From the NCBI GenBank assembly GCA_024225875.1, contig JAAEMD010000496.1:1-6018 (forward strand): a stretch of 6,018 nt of DNA, in the 5' to 3' direction. This document shows positions 1-6,018 of the stretch, one piece after another (position 1 is the stretch's first letter; each line of letters opens with the position of its first letter). Source of the DNA: a bacterium (lineage in GTDB: Bacteria; Margulisbacteria; Marinamargulisbacteria; JAAEMD01). Both the position numbers and the translations under genes were made by a program. The notes beneath the pieces were generated by a model. It ran no database searches, was not told the DNA's origin, and saw nothing but the letters and a program-made list of their open reading frames with translations.

Positions 1-54
1 CGTTGGTGGAAACAAATAAGGTGTATTTCTATCGGCGGTTTTAAATCTTGTCAT
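1..54 (-). CDS. IS1182-family transposase, N-terminal 18 codons (cut by window edge)
   Basis: An ATG at 54-52 is preceded by a good ribosome-binding site (GCGAGGT at 60-66, spaced about six bases). It opens a frame reading MTRFKTADRNTPYLFPPT up to the window edge. The pattern F-K-x-A-D-R-x-T-P-Y-L-x-P-P is characteristic of the start of IS1182-family DDE transposases, which cut and paste the element. Only the N-terminus is visible, so it cannot be judged whether the gene is intact. It reads in the same direction as the gene it interrupts. The frame is too short to be found by length alone; the call rests on motif recognition and the ribosome-binding site. Confidence 0.75.
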   Translation of the reverse strand, partial: MTRFKTADRNTPYLFPPT

Positions 55-124
55 TTTTTACCTCGCTGATTTATTTCTTCTTCCTTATATTTTATCATCT
101 CTGCTTAAGAACGACAGACTCCTA
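1..124 (-). mobile_element. Left end of an IS1182-family insertion sequence, inserted in the reductase gene
   Basis: The short-chain reductase gene at 105-626 follows its family closely up to the residues FTKSL, then changes abruptly to unrelated sequence. About 70 bp further on, a transposase gene begins in the same orientation. The junction therefore lies at about 120-125, where the bases CTAG (122-125) might belong to the target site. The other end of the element lies outside the window, so its inverted repeats and any target duplication cannot be checked. Assignment to IS1182 rests on the transposase N-terminus only; the exact boundary is inferred. Confidence 0.72.
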
Positions 125-626
125 GTGATTTTGTAAAACCCAGAATTCCTGCTTTTGCAGCACCATAATTTGTTTGTCCTTCTCTACCTGATATAGCTGT
201 TAATGAAGAAATATTGATTATTCTCCCGTCTTTCTGAGCCATCATTGTGCTGATGCTCTCTTTTGTTAAATAAAAGGTTCCTTTTAAATTCACATCCAGT
301 ACGTTATCCCAATCTTTTTCACTCATCATTAGCAATGGCATATCTTTTATTATTCCTGCATTGTTTACTAAGACATCTATTTTTTTCCATTTTACTTTTA
401 TTTCTTTGATCATATCTTTTACAAAAGGTCGATCAGCTACTGATCCCTTAAACACTAAATATTCTGCACCTAAATCCTCTAGTTGTTCCGAGAGAACAGT
501 AATTTCTTTGTCACTTTTACGATGGTTAAGAACTACTTTTGCCCCCATTTTAGCAAATTTAAGGGCTATTGCTTTGCCGATACCGCGAGAACTTCCAGAT
601 ATTATTGCCACTTTATCTTTTAACAT
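105..626 (-). pseudogene. FabG-like short-chain dehydrogenase/reductase, C-terminus lost to IS insertion
   Basis: This is a 3-oxoacyl-ACP reductase-like SDR, expected to use NADPH to reduce a beta-keto group on an acyl carrier. From the ATG at 626 the product has 173 residues, against about 245 in the family. Visible motifs are the cofactor loop SGSSRGIG (10-17), NNAG (88-91), N113, and the catalytic set S141, Y154 and K158. After L168 the sequence becomes GVCRS and stops; those five residues come from the inserted IS. The missing part includes the substrate loop and last strands, so the product is probably inactive. The start at 626 has AGAGGAGA six bases upstream; a GTG at 644 overlapping the previous stop is less likely. 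The GREGQTNY stretch before the active-site Tyr resembles FabG homologues in polyketide and aryl-polyene clusters, but the substrate is not proven. It is the last gene of the operon, 14 nt after the beta-barrel gene. Confidence 0.85.
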
Positions 627-640
627 TTTGTTTCTCCTCT
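624..640 (-). promoter_or_regulatory. Strong ribosome-binding site of the reductase gene
   Basis: AGAGGAGA (640-633) is followed by six bases and ATG (626-624). This favours the ATG over the upstream GTG at 644, and the protein then begins MLKDKVAI as is usual for FabG-like SDRs. Confidence 0.7.
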
Positions 641-1924
641 TCACAAAAAATAACTAAAAATAATTCGACCTTCATTATGCCAGGAAAGAAGTCCAAATTC
701 TGAATCTGCTTTTCCTGAAAAAATTGACCAGCTTAAAGCCACTGTCGATTGCTGATCAATGGCATATTTTATACCTGGCATAGCTACAGAGCTTTTATCA
801 TCAATGTTAAAAAGTAATGCAAGTGTTAAATTAAACTGACCTAAAAACTCTGGATAAGATGCTCTAAAGAATAAGTAATTTTCTCTCATATACTTATAGT
901 TCATTATGAAATTCGCTAATCCAAGGTTCTGAGAGAATATTCCTGGGTCTAATGAAAAAGGTGGGTTTAAGTAGTAATTATTATTTGCAGATACTATATC
1001 AATGAAATCCTGCCATTCTTTATTACTATAACCTTCTTGATTATAGTAATACTCAACTATTAGATTTAGCTTATTTGGAAAGGTATAATTTCCACCAATA
1101 AGATTTTTAATATAAATTTGATCTTCATTCTCTCTATAAGCAGTATCGTATGAATAGATCCCTGATGCTGGAATAATCTCGGAAACTGTAGTTAATATTT
1201 TTTGCTGGCTTCCTTTTTTTAGACCTGATTCCCAATGAATACCTAAGCTATCACCAATAGTTGATGAAAAATTAGTGCCAAAAAGAGGATAATCTCCATG
1301 ATAATAGTGAAAGGCCAGGTCATAACTATCAAACGTTGTTGAAAGCTTTGACAAAACACCAGTATTTTCTTCTTGAAGAGAAGAAATGCCAGGTATAGTT
1401 ACTAATGACAGAGTGTAGTTTTCCTGAATCCATTCTACTCGTGCAAGATAAAGCCCTTCCTGATCCTGTTTCTGCTCTTCTTCTGATTTTGAATAATCAA
1501 TAGTTTTTTTAGCTTCTAAGAAGCTGGAAGGATTGTAACTTAAGCCAACACCATCTTGTAAGTTGAATTTTCCTACTGTTAAAAATAACTCTGGAAAAAT
1601 AGTAATATCCGCATACAGGTTATCAACTACTATTTCAGAATCATGCTCCTGGGTGTTTTTCTTCCAGGGAATCCGAGTTTTTGCAACTAGCCTGGCGCCT
1701 TTATCGTTATTCAGTTCGAAAACAAAATCAGGTTCCAGGAAATATTGATAAGTTGAAAATGCCGATAAATCTCTGTTGGGATTTAACAAAGTATCATTTT
1801 TTAAATCATAATGACTATACTTCGCTTCTATTGAACCTCTATAATAAAATGAGTATCCTTGTACATTACTGTACCAGAAAAATAAACTCATTAATATAAT
1901 CCCCCATAACAAATTAACTCTCAC
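641..1924 (-). CDS. Predicted outer-membrane beta-barrel protein
   Basis: The 427-residue product has a hydrophobic signal peptide (about residues 1-23, ending near VQG). The rest is rich in alternating aromatic and polar residues (many Y, F, N), typical of beta-barrel strands. The segment GKFNLQDGVGLSYNP (118-132) resembles the strand motif of DUF1302/alginate-porin-like outer-membrane proteins, and the chain ends in a strand-like aromatic tail (IIFSYFL). No exact family can be named from sequence alone. Translation starts at a GTG (1924-1922), supported by AAGGAA six bases upstream (1931-1936). It lies 19 nt after the LolA-like gene and 14 nt before the reductase gene. By position it is the likely outer-membrane acceptor or channel for material carried by the LolA-like protein. 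That role is inferred; a simple porin is also possible. Confidence 0.7.
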   Translation of the reverse strand: MRVNLLWGIILMSLFFWYSNVQGYSFYYRGSIEAKYSHYDLKNDTLLNPNRDLSAFSTYQYFLEPDFVFELNNDKGARLVAKTRIPWKKNTQEHDSEIVVDNLYADITIFPELFLTVGKFNLQDGVGLSYNPSSFLEAKKTIDYSKSEEEQKQDQEGLYLARVEWIQENYTLSLVTIPGISSLQEENTGVLSKLSTTFDSYDLAFHYYHGDYPLFGTNFSSTIGDSLGIHWESGLKKGSQQKILTTVSEIIPASGIYSYDTAYRENEDQIYIKNLIGGNYTFPNKLNLIVEYYYNQEGYSNKEWQDFIDIVSANNNYYLNPPFSLDPGIFSQNLGLANFIMNYKYMRENYLFFRASYPEFLGQFNLTLALLFNIDDKSSVAMPGIKYAIDQQSTVALSWSIFSGKADSEFGLLSWHNEGRIIFSYFL

Positions 1925-1936
1925 AATTTATTCCTT
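1922..1936 (-). promoter_or_regulatory. Ribosome-binding site fixing the GTG start of the beta-barrel gene
   Basis: AAGGAA (1936-1931) precedes GTG (1924-1922) by six bases. The next in-frame ATG lies within the signal peptide core and would destroy it, so GTG is the start. Confidence 0.65.
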
Positions 1937-1943
1937 ACAGTTT

Positions 1944-2726
1944 TTATCGAATTAAATGTTTTAAATAAGACTTTTGGAAATATGAACCAGGTGTATTTTT
2001 CATTTCCATACCACTATATTTCATGACAGTGTATTGTCCTTTACGCAGTTCATCATGTATTTCAACTAGCTGAGGCCTTAGCTTTCCAAGTACCTCCTGA
2101 TAATCTTTATAGTAAGCAGTTTTTAATAAACGGTCTGATTTGGTATAAAAGAGTGCTTTTTCAGGATAGAAATTCTTTCGATTTACAAACAAAACTATTT
2201 GACCATACTGGACATTACCCTTTTTTGCTTTTAACAGTAATTTAATATATTTTTTACTACGATTAATGATCTTAGCCTGGTAATCTATTGAATAAACAAC
2301 TCTAGCGACATCACCGTTTGCAACCTGGCCAAGCAAACGTTGTTGTGGAGAAATTCTTATCGGTTGTCTTGTTCCAGGGATGTATATCCACATATTATTG
2401 CTGTTCATTAAAAGCAGTCTGCCCTTGTTTGCTGGTGGATATGTAAATTCAACTAAACTTTTGTCATGATCTTTTACACGTACAGTTAATTTTTGTGCAG
2501 GGGCTTTCTTTCCATTTTTATATGGAACTACTTCTAGTTTGAACACAAAATTAGTTCCTGGTGCTCTGATGTTATCAACTTTTTCGAGTATTTCTTTTGC
2601 ATTTAGTTTAGAAACAGCATTACTTTTTCTTTTAAGAGTTTGTAAATTTTCTGAAGGAGTTGTAGAAAAGACAACGCTTGTTAGAAAAAATACTACTGAT
2701 ACTACTAATAGATTTTTTTTAATCAT
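1944..2726 (-). CDS. LolA-like outer-membrane lipoprotein-sorting protein (COG2834 type)
   Basis: The 260-residue product has a Sec signal peptide (KK at 3-4, hydrophobic core about 6-20) and no lipobox cysteine, so it should be a soluble periplasmic protein. The core segment at about 103-150 (RLLLMNSNNMWIYIPGTR, then PIRISPQQRLLGQ and NGDVAR) matches the conserved block of 'outer membrane lipoprotein-sorting protein' homologues of the PF17131 type. These have the open-barrel lipid-binding fold of LolA. They differ from true LolA and often accompany RND/MMPL or ABC exporters together with a beta-barrel protein. Here it sits between the ABC permease (17 nt upstream) and the beta-barrel gene, which fits a shuttle across the periplasm. 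The start has a purine-rich site (GAGAGAGA) just upstream. Family call is firm; the cargo is unknown. Confidence 0.85.
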   Translation of the reverse strand: MIKKNLLVVSVVFFLTSVVFSTTPSENLQTLKRKSNAVSKLNAKEILEKVDNIRAPGTNFVFKLEVVPYKNGKKAPAQKLTVRVKDHDKSLVEFTYPPANKGRLLLMNSNNMWIYIPGTRQPIRISPQQRLLGQVANGDVARVVYSIDYQAKIINRSKKYIKLLLKAKKGNVQYGQIVLFVNRKNFYPEKALFYTKSDRLLKTAYYKDYQEVLGKLRPQLVEIHDELRKGQYTVMKYSGMEMKNTPGSYFQKSYLKHLIR

Positions 2727-2743
2727 AAATCTCTCTCTTTCAT

Positions 2744-3967
2744 TTATGTATGTGCAATTGCTTCAACAATATAAAGGCGGATTGCTTTTGCAGCAGGATA
2801 AATTGATGAAAGGGTAGATACAATTACTGTTGATAAATAAGAATAAATAAGTACTTCTGGCACAACAAAAATAAGGGATTGGTAACCGACACCCATACCA
2901 GGTGGAGGTGGAATATAAATACCTCCAGAGATATTTATAATTAATGCTACGAGTACTCCGGCTATGATTCCCAGGATTCCGCCAAGTACACCAACAAAGA
3001 AACCTTCCCATAAAAACATCTGCATTATTCCAGATTTTTTTGTGCCTATAGCTCGCAGGGTTCCAATTTCTTTAACTCTTTCAAAAATGGACATTATCAT
3101 AGTATTGGCAATGCTAAAGAAAACTATAATGGCTATAATTACTTTAATAACATTAAAGATTCCGTTATATAACCGAACAACACTATTATAATATGTTGCT
3201 AATTGATCCCAGGTTCTTATTTCTAAATCTAAATTATTATCATCAATGATTTGCTGTATTTTCTTTACTACTTTTTCTGTATCTTCTGTTTTACTTAATA
3301 AAATCACCACTTTTTCTATGGATTGTGTATCCAGCAGGGTTTGAGCTGCATTAAGAGGTATTTTAACGAAAACAGCATCATATTCAGCCGAACCGCTTTG
3401 CCCGGTACCTATAAGTTTTAGATCTCCAGCATTAATCATTCCAAAGGAATTTGTAGTTAATATGGTTAGGTAATCACCCATATTTGCCCCTAAAGATTTT
3501 TTTAGTTCAACACCAACTAGAATCTCATCTTTATTTTCTGCTGATAAATGGCTTCCTTCTTTTAGTGTTTCAAAACTTGCTAATTTTTTTTCTCTTTCTG
3601 GAATAACGCCAAATCCTTTACAGGTTAGTGTTTTTTCACCGGTGCTTATAAGACCTGAAAAAGAAAGTCGAGCAGTAACTAGTTCAATTTCAGGCAGGCG
3701 ATAAAGTTTCTTTTCGATTGATCGAAAATCTTTTATTAAATATTCACCTGGATTACTTCTTCCTTTTTCGCTATAACCTTTTTTAAAAATTTGTATATGG
3801 CCTAGTTGTGAATGAATCGTAGATTCTCTAAGTCCCCAAAACGAGTATTCAACAAATCCGCCAAATACTATTAGAGCAATCATTCCTGCTATGATGGACA
3901 GGAAAGTAATAGATGTTCTTCTTTTATTCCTAAAAACATTTCTTAAAGCTAACTTAAAGAATTTCAT
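2744..3967 (-). CDS. FtsX/MacB-like ABC transporter permease
   Basis: This 407-residue inner-membrane permease has the type VII (MacB/LolCE) layout. A short cytoplasmic N-terminus (LALRNVFRNKRRTSI) is followed by TM1 (about 19-41), a periplasmic domain of about 230 residues, and three C-terminal membrane segments (about 274-294, 323-345 and 365-391). The cytoplasmic loop after TM2 (MSIFERVKEIGTLRAIGTKK) and the end SIYPAAKAIRLYIVEAIA are FtsX-family signatures. These transporters do not move substrate through a channel; they transmit ATPase movement to the periplasm and drive release of lipoproteins or other periplasmic clients. Its ATG overlaps the ATPase stop by 4 bp (ATGA at 3964-3967), indicating translational coupling. 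Only one permease gene is present, so a homodimer as in MacB is likely, unlike the LolC/LolE heterodimer. No MFP adaptor gene is visible, which argues against a MacAB drug pump. Confidence 0.92.
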   Translation of the reverse strand: MKFFKLALRNVFRNKRRTSITFLSIIAGMIALIVFGGFVEYSFWGLRESTIHSQLGHIQIFKKGYSEKGRSNPGEYLIKDFRSIEKKLYRLPEIELVTARLSFSGLISTGEKTLTCKGFGVIPEREKKLASFETLKEGSHLSAENKDEILVGVELKKSLGANMGDYLTILTTNSFGMINAGDLKLIGTGQSGSAEYDAVFVKIPLNAAQTLLDTQSIEKVVILLSKTEDTEKVVKKIQQIIDDNNLDLEIRTWDQLATYYNSVVRLYNGIFNVIKVIIAIIVFFSIANTMIMSIFERVKEIGTLRAIGTKKSGIMQMFLWEGFFVGVLGGILGIIAGVLVALIINISGGIYIPPPPGMGVGYQSLIFVVPEVLIYSYLSTVIVSTLSSIYPAAKAIRLYIVEAIAHT

Positions 3968-4656
3968 GACCTTTTCCCTTGCTTTTGTATTTCTCCATCT
4001 CTAAGATGATAAATTTTCTTTGCGTATTTCATCACTTCTGGATCATGAGTTGAAAAAATAAAGGTGCAGTTGTGTTCCTCATTCATTTTCTGCATTAGAT
4101 CAAGAATTGCAACACCTGTTTTATGATCTAAGTTTGCTGTAGGTTCATCTGCTAATACCAGCTTTGGATTTGTCACAAGCGCCCTTGCAATTGCAACTCG
4201 TTGCCTTTGCCCTCCGGAAAGTTCATCTGGCCTGTGTTTTTTATGATCATACAAACCTACTTCTGAAAGAATGGCGTGTACTTTTTCTTGCCTTTGTTTT
4301 TTCTTCATTCCAAGAAGTACTAATGGGTAATCTACGTTTTCAAAAGTTGAAAGTACTGGAATAAGATTAAAGGATTGAAAAATAAAACCTATATATTTAT
4401 TGCGCAGTTCAGATAGTTTTGCATCTGAATAATTGATAACATCTTTTTCTATAATCTTAACATTACCCTTTGTAGGGGTATCTAAACATCCAATGATATT
4501 TAAGAGTGTAGTTTTTCCAGATCCAGATGGCCCACAAACCGAGATAAACTCACCAGCTTGAATATCAAGACTAACATCTTTTAAAGCTGTTATTTTAGTC
4601 TGTCCCAATTTGTATTCTTTATCAATATTTTTTAAATTTATTATTTGTTTAGTCAT
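3964..4656 (-). CDS. ABC transporter ATP-binding protein, LolD/MacB type
   Basis: The 230-residue protein is a complete nucleotide-binding domain. It has Walker A GPSGSGKT (42-49), Q-loop Q94, signature LSGGQ (146-150), Walker B LVLADE (166-171), D-loop ANLD (174-177) and switch His204. The length, the SGSGKTTLLNIIGCLD context and the ADEPTANLD block are typical of the LolD/MacB/FtsE group, which pairs with FtsX-like permeases. All catalytic residues are present, so it should hydrolyse ATP. Its stop overlaps the permease start by 4 bp. The start at 4656 is 2 nt beyond the TPR gene stop (4659-4661), with only a weak ribosome-binding site (GAGTGA), so its translation probably depends on ribosomes finishing the TPR frame. 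That makes the upstream frameshift potentially important for its expression. LolD itself is one candidate identity, but the single permease and extra genes do not match a standard lolCDE locus. Confidence 0.95.
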   Translation of the reverse strand: MTKQIINLKNIDKEYKLGQTKITALKDVSLDIQAGEFISVCGPSGSGKTTLLNIIGCLDTPTKGNVKIIEKDVINYSDAKLSELRNKYIGFIFQSFNLIPVLSTFENVDYPLVLLGMKKKQRQEKVHAILSEVGLYDHKKHRPDELSGGQRQRVAIARALVTNPKLVLADEPTANLDHKTGVAILDLMQKMNEEHNCTFIFSTHDPEVMKYAKKIYHLRDGEIQKQGKRS

Positions 4657-4658
4657 AA

Positions 4659-4898
4659 TTAATCACTCAATAAAACCACCATTTCTCTGGCTTCTTTTCC
4701 GTATGTTGAATCTGGTGCGACATGTGCTGATTTTTCAAAATATACGATCGCATCTTGAAGCTTACCTTCTTCTTTTCGAAATATTTTGCCAAGCATTAAG
4801 TAAATATTTGACAATGTATCTGGTGGTATATTCAGGTTAGCATTATCATTTGCTTTTTCCAGATACAATAAATCTTCTTTTGCATACTTTTCACGATT
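4659..4898 (-). pseudogene. C-terminal part of the TPR-like protein, out of frame with its N-terminus
   Basis: The continuation runs from AAT at 4898 for 79 residues (NREKYAKEDL onward) to a TAA at 4659-4661. It contains a well-formed TPR pair, with the LSNIYLMLGKIF helix followed by DAIVYFEKSAHVAPDS. It has no plausible start of its own: the earliest candidate is a TTG at 4868 without a clear ribosome-binding site. It is therefore better read as the second half of the gene at 4897-5397 than as a separate gene. Restoring the frame gives LPSFFNREKYAKEDL across the junction, which looks natural for a helical repeat protein. Whether the break is real, a sequencing error or resolved by slippage cannot be told from one sequence. 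Confidence 0.75.
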
Positions 4899-5397
4899 AA
4901 AAAAAAGAAGGCAATGCTAAACTATTATTTGCTCGAACAAGTCTTACAATTACATTGTCAGGATCATTTTCTATTGCTTTATCAATTTTAGAAGCACCGC
5001 TGTTAACACCCATTAATTTTGAAATTGGGAACCAGTCATCTCTTGCTTTTAAAGTCTCTGCACTTCCCATATATGCTAAAATCTCCATATCATCTGACAT
5101 TAACTTAGATGCTTTTTCAAGATATTTAAATGATTTTTCTCCTGCGCCTGTCTGACCAAGATGTCCTAGATTATGCCAGGCAATTCCAATTATTTTTAAA
5201 ATATCTGATTTTTGATATTCTTTGGAAGGATTTTTGTCGTAATCATTGATAAGTTTTTCCAATGATGGTTTTGTTCCCGTAAAAAGTTCATCCCATAAAT
5301 TATTTGATATTGACGGGAAGATTGGGGCATAAATAAAAAAAGAATATAAAACAAAGCTTATTAAACCAATAAATAAACGAATTTTTGTTTTTTTCAT
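4897..5397 (-). CDS. TPR-like membrane-anchored/exported protein, N-terminal part (frameshifted)
   Basis: The first open frame encodes 166 residues from the ATG at 5397. The N-terminus MKKTKIRLFIGLISFVLYSFFIYAP is a signal peptide or membrane anchor. The remainder is helical with TPR-like repeats (AWHNLGHLGQTGAGEKSFKY, then a repeat containing IDKAIENDPDN). The frame stops at a TAA (4899-4897) directly after a run of eight T on the coding strand (template A at 4899-4906). Omitting one T joins it to the second frame without a break and gives a 245-residue protein. An in-frame ATG at 5409 would add four residues (MWFS), but it sits directly against the AAAGG site and the MKK start is more signal-like. 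This is the first gene of the presumed operon. TPR proteins act as protein-interaction scaffolds; a role in assembling the export complex is inferred from position only. Confidence 0.75.
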   Translation of the reverse strand: MKKTKIRLFIGLISFVLYSFFIYAPIFPSISNNLWDELFTGTKPSLEKLINDYDKNPSKEYQKSDILKIIGIAWHNLGHLGQTGAGEKSFKYLEKASKLMSDDMEILAYMGSAETLKARDDWFPISKLMGVNSGASKIDKAIENDPDNVIVRLVRANNSLALPSFF

Positions 5398-5457
5398 AGA
5401 AAACCACATCCTTTCATAATTAAAGCAAATTATATTAATATTAAATACAATACAATC

Positions 5458-5485
5458 AATATAATTTATTTTTTAATAGTTGCAA
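5458..5485 (-). promoter_or_regulatory. Candidate sigma-70-type promoter for the export operon
   Basis: Reading on the minus strand, TTGCAA (5485-5480) and TATATT (5463-5458) are separated by 16 bp, which would start transcription about 50 bp before the TPR gene. A perfect TATAAT at 5434-5429, with a poor or badly spaced -35 (TTGATT at 5459-5454, 19 bp away), is an alternative that would leave a leader of about 25 nt. The region is so A+T-rich that such matches arise easily by chance. The rest of the 5398-5561 gap holds no gene that I can see. Confidence 0.35.
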
Positions 5486-5561
5486 ATAGTTTCTGTAAGA
5501 AACTTCTACATTAGATTTTATCCCTCCAAAATGCTTTTTTAATCCTCCTGAGTTTCGCAAA

Positions 5562-5903
5562 TTAGTGTCCTGATAATTTACCAATCATTTTTTTAATATT
5601 ATTGGGGACTTCTCCTTCAGCAATATGTTCACGACCATTAATAGAAATAGTGCCTGACCGAATGGGCCTTAACAATTGAACAAACTTTCTAATACTAATT
5701 CCAGTTTTAGATTCAATAGATTTGGAAATAGCCATGGCGGCAAATACAATCGTGAGGTGAGCTTCAATTGAATCACGTTTACGATGGTAAACAGGCCTGG
5801 CTTTTGAATCTGACTTTGCCATTCGAAACGATGCCTCAACTTGAAACAATTGGTGATAAGCAGCAATGATTTGCAAATCAGGGCTATTTAAACTTGTAAC
5901 ATA
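5562..5903 (-). pseudogene. IS1634-family (IS4 superfamily) transposase, C-terminal fragment
   Basis: The last 113 residues of a DDE transposase are present, from YVTSL to the stop. They include the catalytic-Glu block YHQLFQVEASFRMAK, which fits the IS4-superfamily spacing Y-x2-L-x3-E-x6-K (the Glu is residue 23 of the fragment). ARPVYHRKRDSIEAHLTIVF and LLRPIRSGTI follow, as expected for IS1634-type enzymes. Family members run to several hundred residues, so the two earlier catalytic Asp residues and the rest are absent from this window. The frame stays open to 5975, but residues coded above 5903 come from the fold-back repeat and do not resemble transposase. Just past the stop, the minus strand reads TTTGCGAAACTCAGG (5546-5560), which could be the right inverted repeat of this element; without the other end this is unverified. 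The fragment cannot act alone. Confidence 0.82.
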
Positions 5904-6018
5904 TAGCAGAATCAAAATGAAATGTCCGTTTAAATGGCTGAGCGCATGTGTACAGGCGTACATAAACGAAGCCATTTGAAAACTTATGTGTCGGACATTT
6001 TATTTTGGAACAGCTATA
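5902..6018. repeat. Imperfect fold-back repeat, possible MITE, inserted in the transposase remnant
   Basis: Two arms, 5902-5928 and 5992-6018, are inverted copies matching at 22 of 27 positions. The inner 16 bp is CAAAATRAAATGTCCG in both, with one difference, and the outer TATAGC is identical. Nested inside are AAATGGCT (5932-5939) against AGCCATTT (5970-5977), and a 5-bp stem TGTAC/GTACA around a four-base loop at 5954-5957. The whole stretch can thus fold into one long interrupted hairpin. Recognisable transposase coding sequence begins exactly at its left limit, so it looks like an insertion. The outer ends show TATA, consistent with a TA target as used by IS630/Tc1-type elements, but the right arm reaches the window edge and the true end is unknown. 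It has no coding capacity of its own. Chance or another hairpin-forming repeat class remains possible. Confidence 0.55.

Noticed and set aside
361..657. Plus-strand open frame of 98 codons opposite the reductase gene
   Set aside because: It is antisense to a clear SDR with all its motifs, and its product resembles nothing. Other plus-strand frames (1563-1748, 1681-1899, 2539-2817, 2964-3191, 4164-4364, 4610-4840, 4955-5155) were rejected for the same reason: each lies opposite a real gene.
2763..3011. Minus-strand frame of 82 codons inside the permease gene
   Set aside because: It is an alternative frame of the permease membrane region, with no ribosome-binding site and no conserved features.
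5669..5866. Minus-strand frame of 65 codons inside the transposase fragment
   Set aside because: It is a shifted reading of the transposase tail; the frame ending at 5562 carries the recognisable DDE-family motifs.
5904..5975. N-terminal extension of the transposase fragment (MASFMYACTH...)
   Set aside because: These codons fall in the fold-back repeat, show no transposase similarity and have no convincing ribosome-binding site, so the open frame here is probably accidental.
5920..6000. Fold-back region considered as a rho-independent terminator
   Set aside because: The inner stem is interrupted by an unequal loop (3 against 14 bases), and no compact GC-rich stem followed by a T run is present; the long outer arms fit a mobile repeat better.
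1..6018. CRISPR array, tRNA, rRNA or riboswitch
   Set aside because: No regularly spaced direct repeats, tRNA-like cloverleaf or T-loop sequences, or rRNA-like conserved stretches were seen by eye; nearly all of the window is accounted for by protein genes and IS sequence.

Overview
The window is strongly A+T-rich. All credible genes read on the minus strand, from high to low coordinates. Several products point to a cell with two membranes: a LolA-like periplasmic carrier, a predicted outer-membrane beta-barrel protein, and a Lol/MacB-type ABC exporter. An A+T-rich diderm fits. Halanaerobiales-like diderm Firmicutes or another low-GC Gram-negative lineage are possible, but this window alone cannot fix the taxon.

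Layout, in the direction of transcription: (a) 5902-6018, an imperfect inverted repeat resembling a miniature transposable element and reaching the window edge; (b) 5562-5903, the C-terminal third of an IS1634/IS4-superfamily transposase; (c) 5398-5561, an intergenic stretch with a candidate promoter; (d) 5397-4659, a TPR-like protein gene split by a frameshift at a run of eight T; (e) 4656-3964, an ABC ATPase; (f) 3967-2744, its FtsX/MacB-like permease, overlapping the ATPase gene by 4 bp; (g) 2726-1944, a LolA-like outer-membrane lipoprotein-sorting protein; (h) 1924-641, a predicted outer-membrane beta-barrel protein; (i) 626-105, a FabG-like short-chain reductase cut off after its catalytic centre; (j) 124-1, the left end of an IS1182-family element, with the first 18 codons of its transposase.

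Spacing between genes d to i is short throughout (4-bp overlap, then gaps of 2, 17, 19 and 14 nt), so they probably form one operon. The working model is an envelope export system. The ABC pair extracts or pushes a lipid or lipoprotein at the inner membrane, the LolA-like protein carries it across the periplasm, and the beta-barrel protein receives it at the outer membrane. The TPR protein would assist at the membrane, and the reductase would modify an acyl or polyketide-type cargo. The cargo is unknown.

The system appears to be decaying or variable: the first gene is frameshifted at a homopolymer, the last is cut by an insertion sequence, and IS debris lies on both sides.
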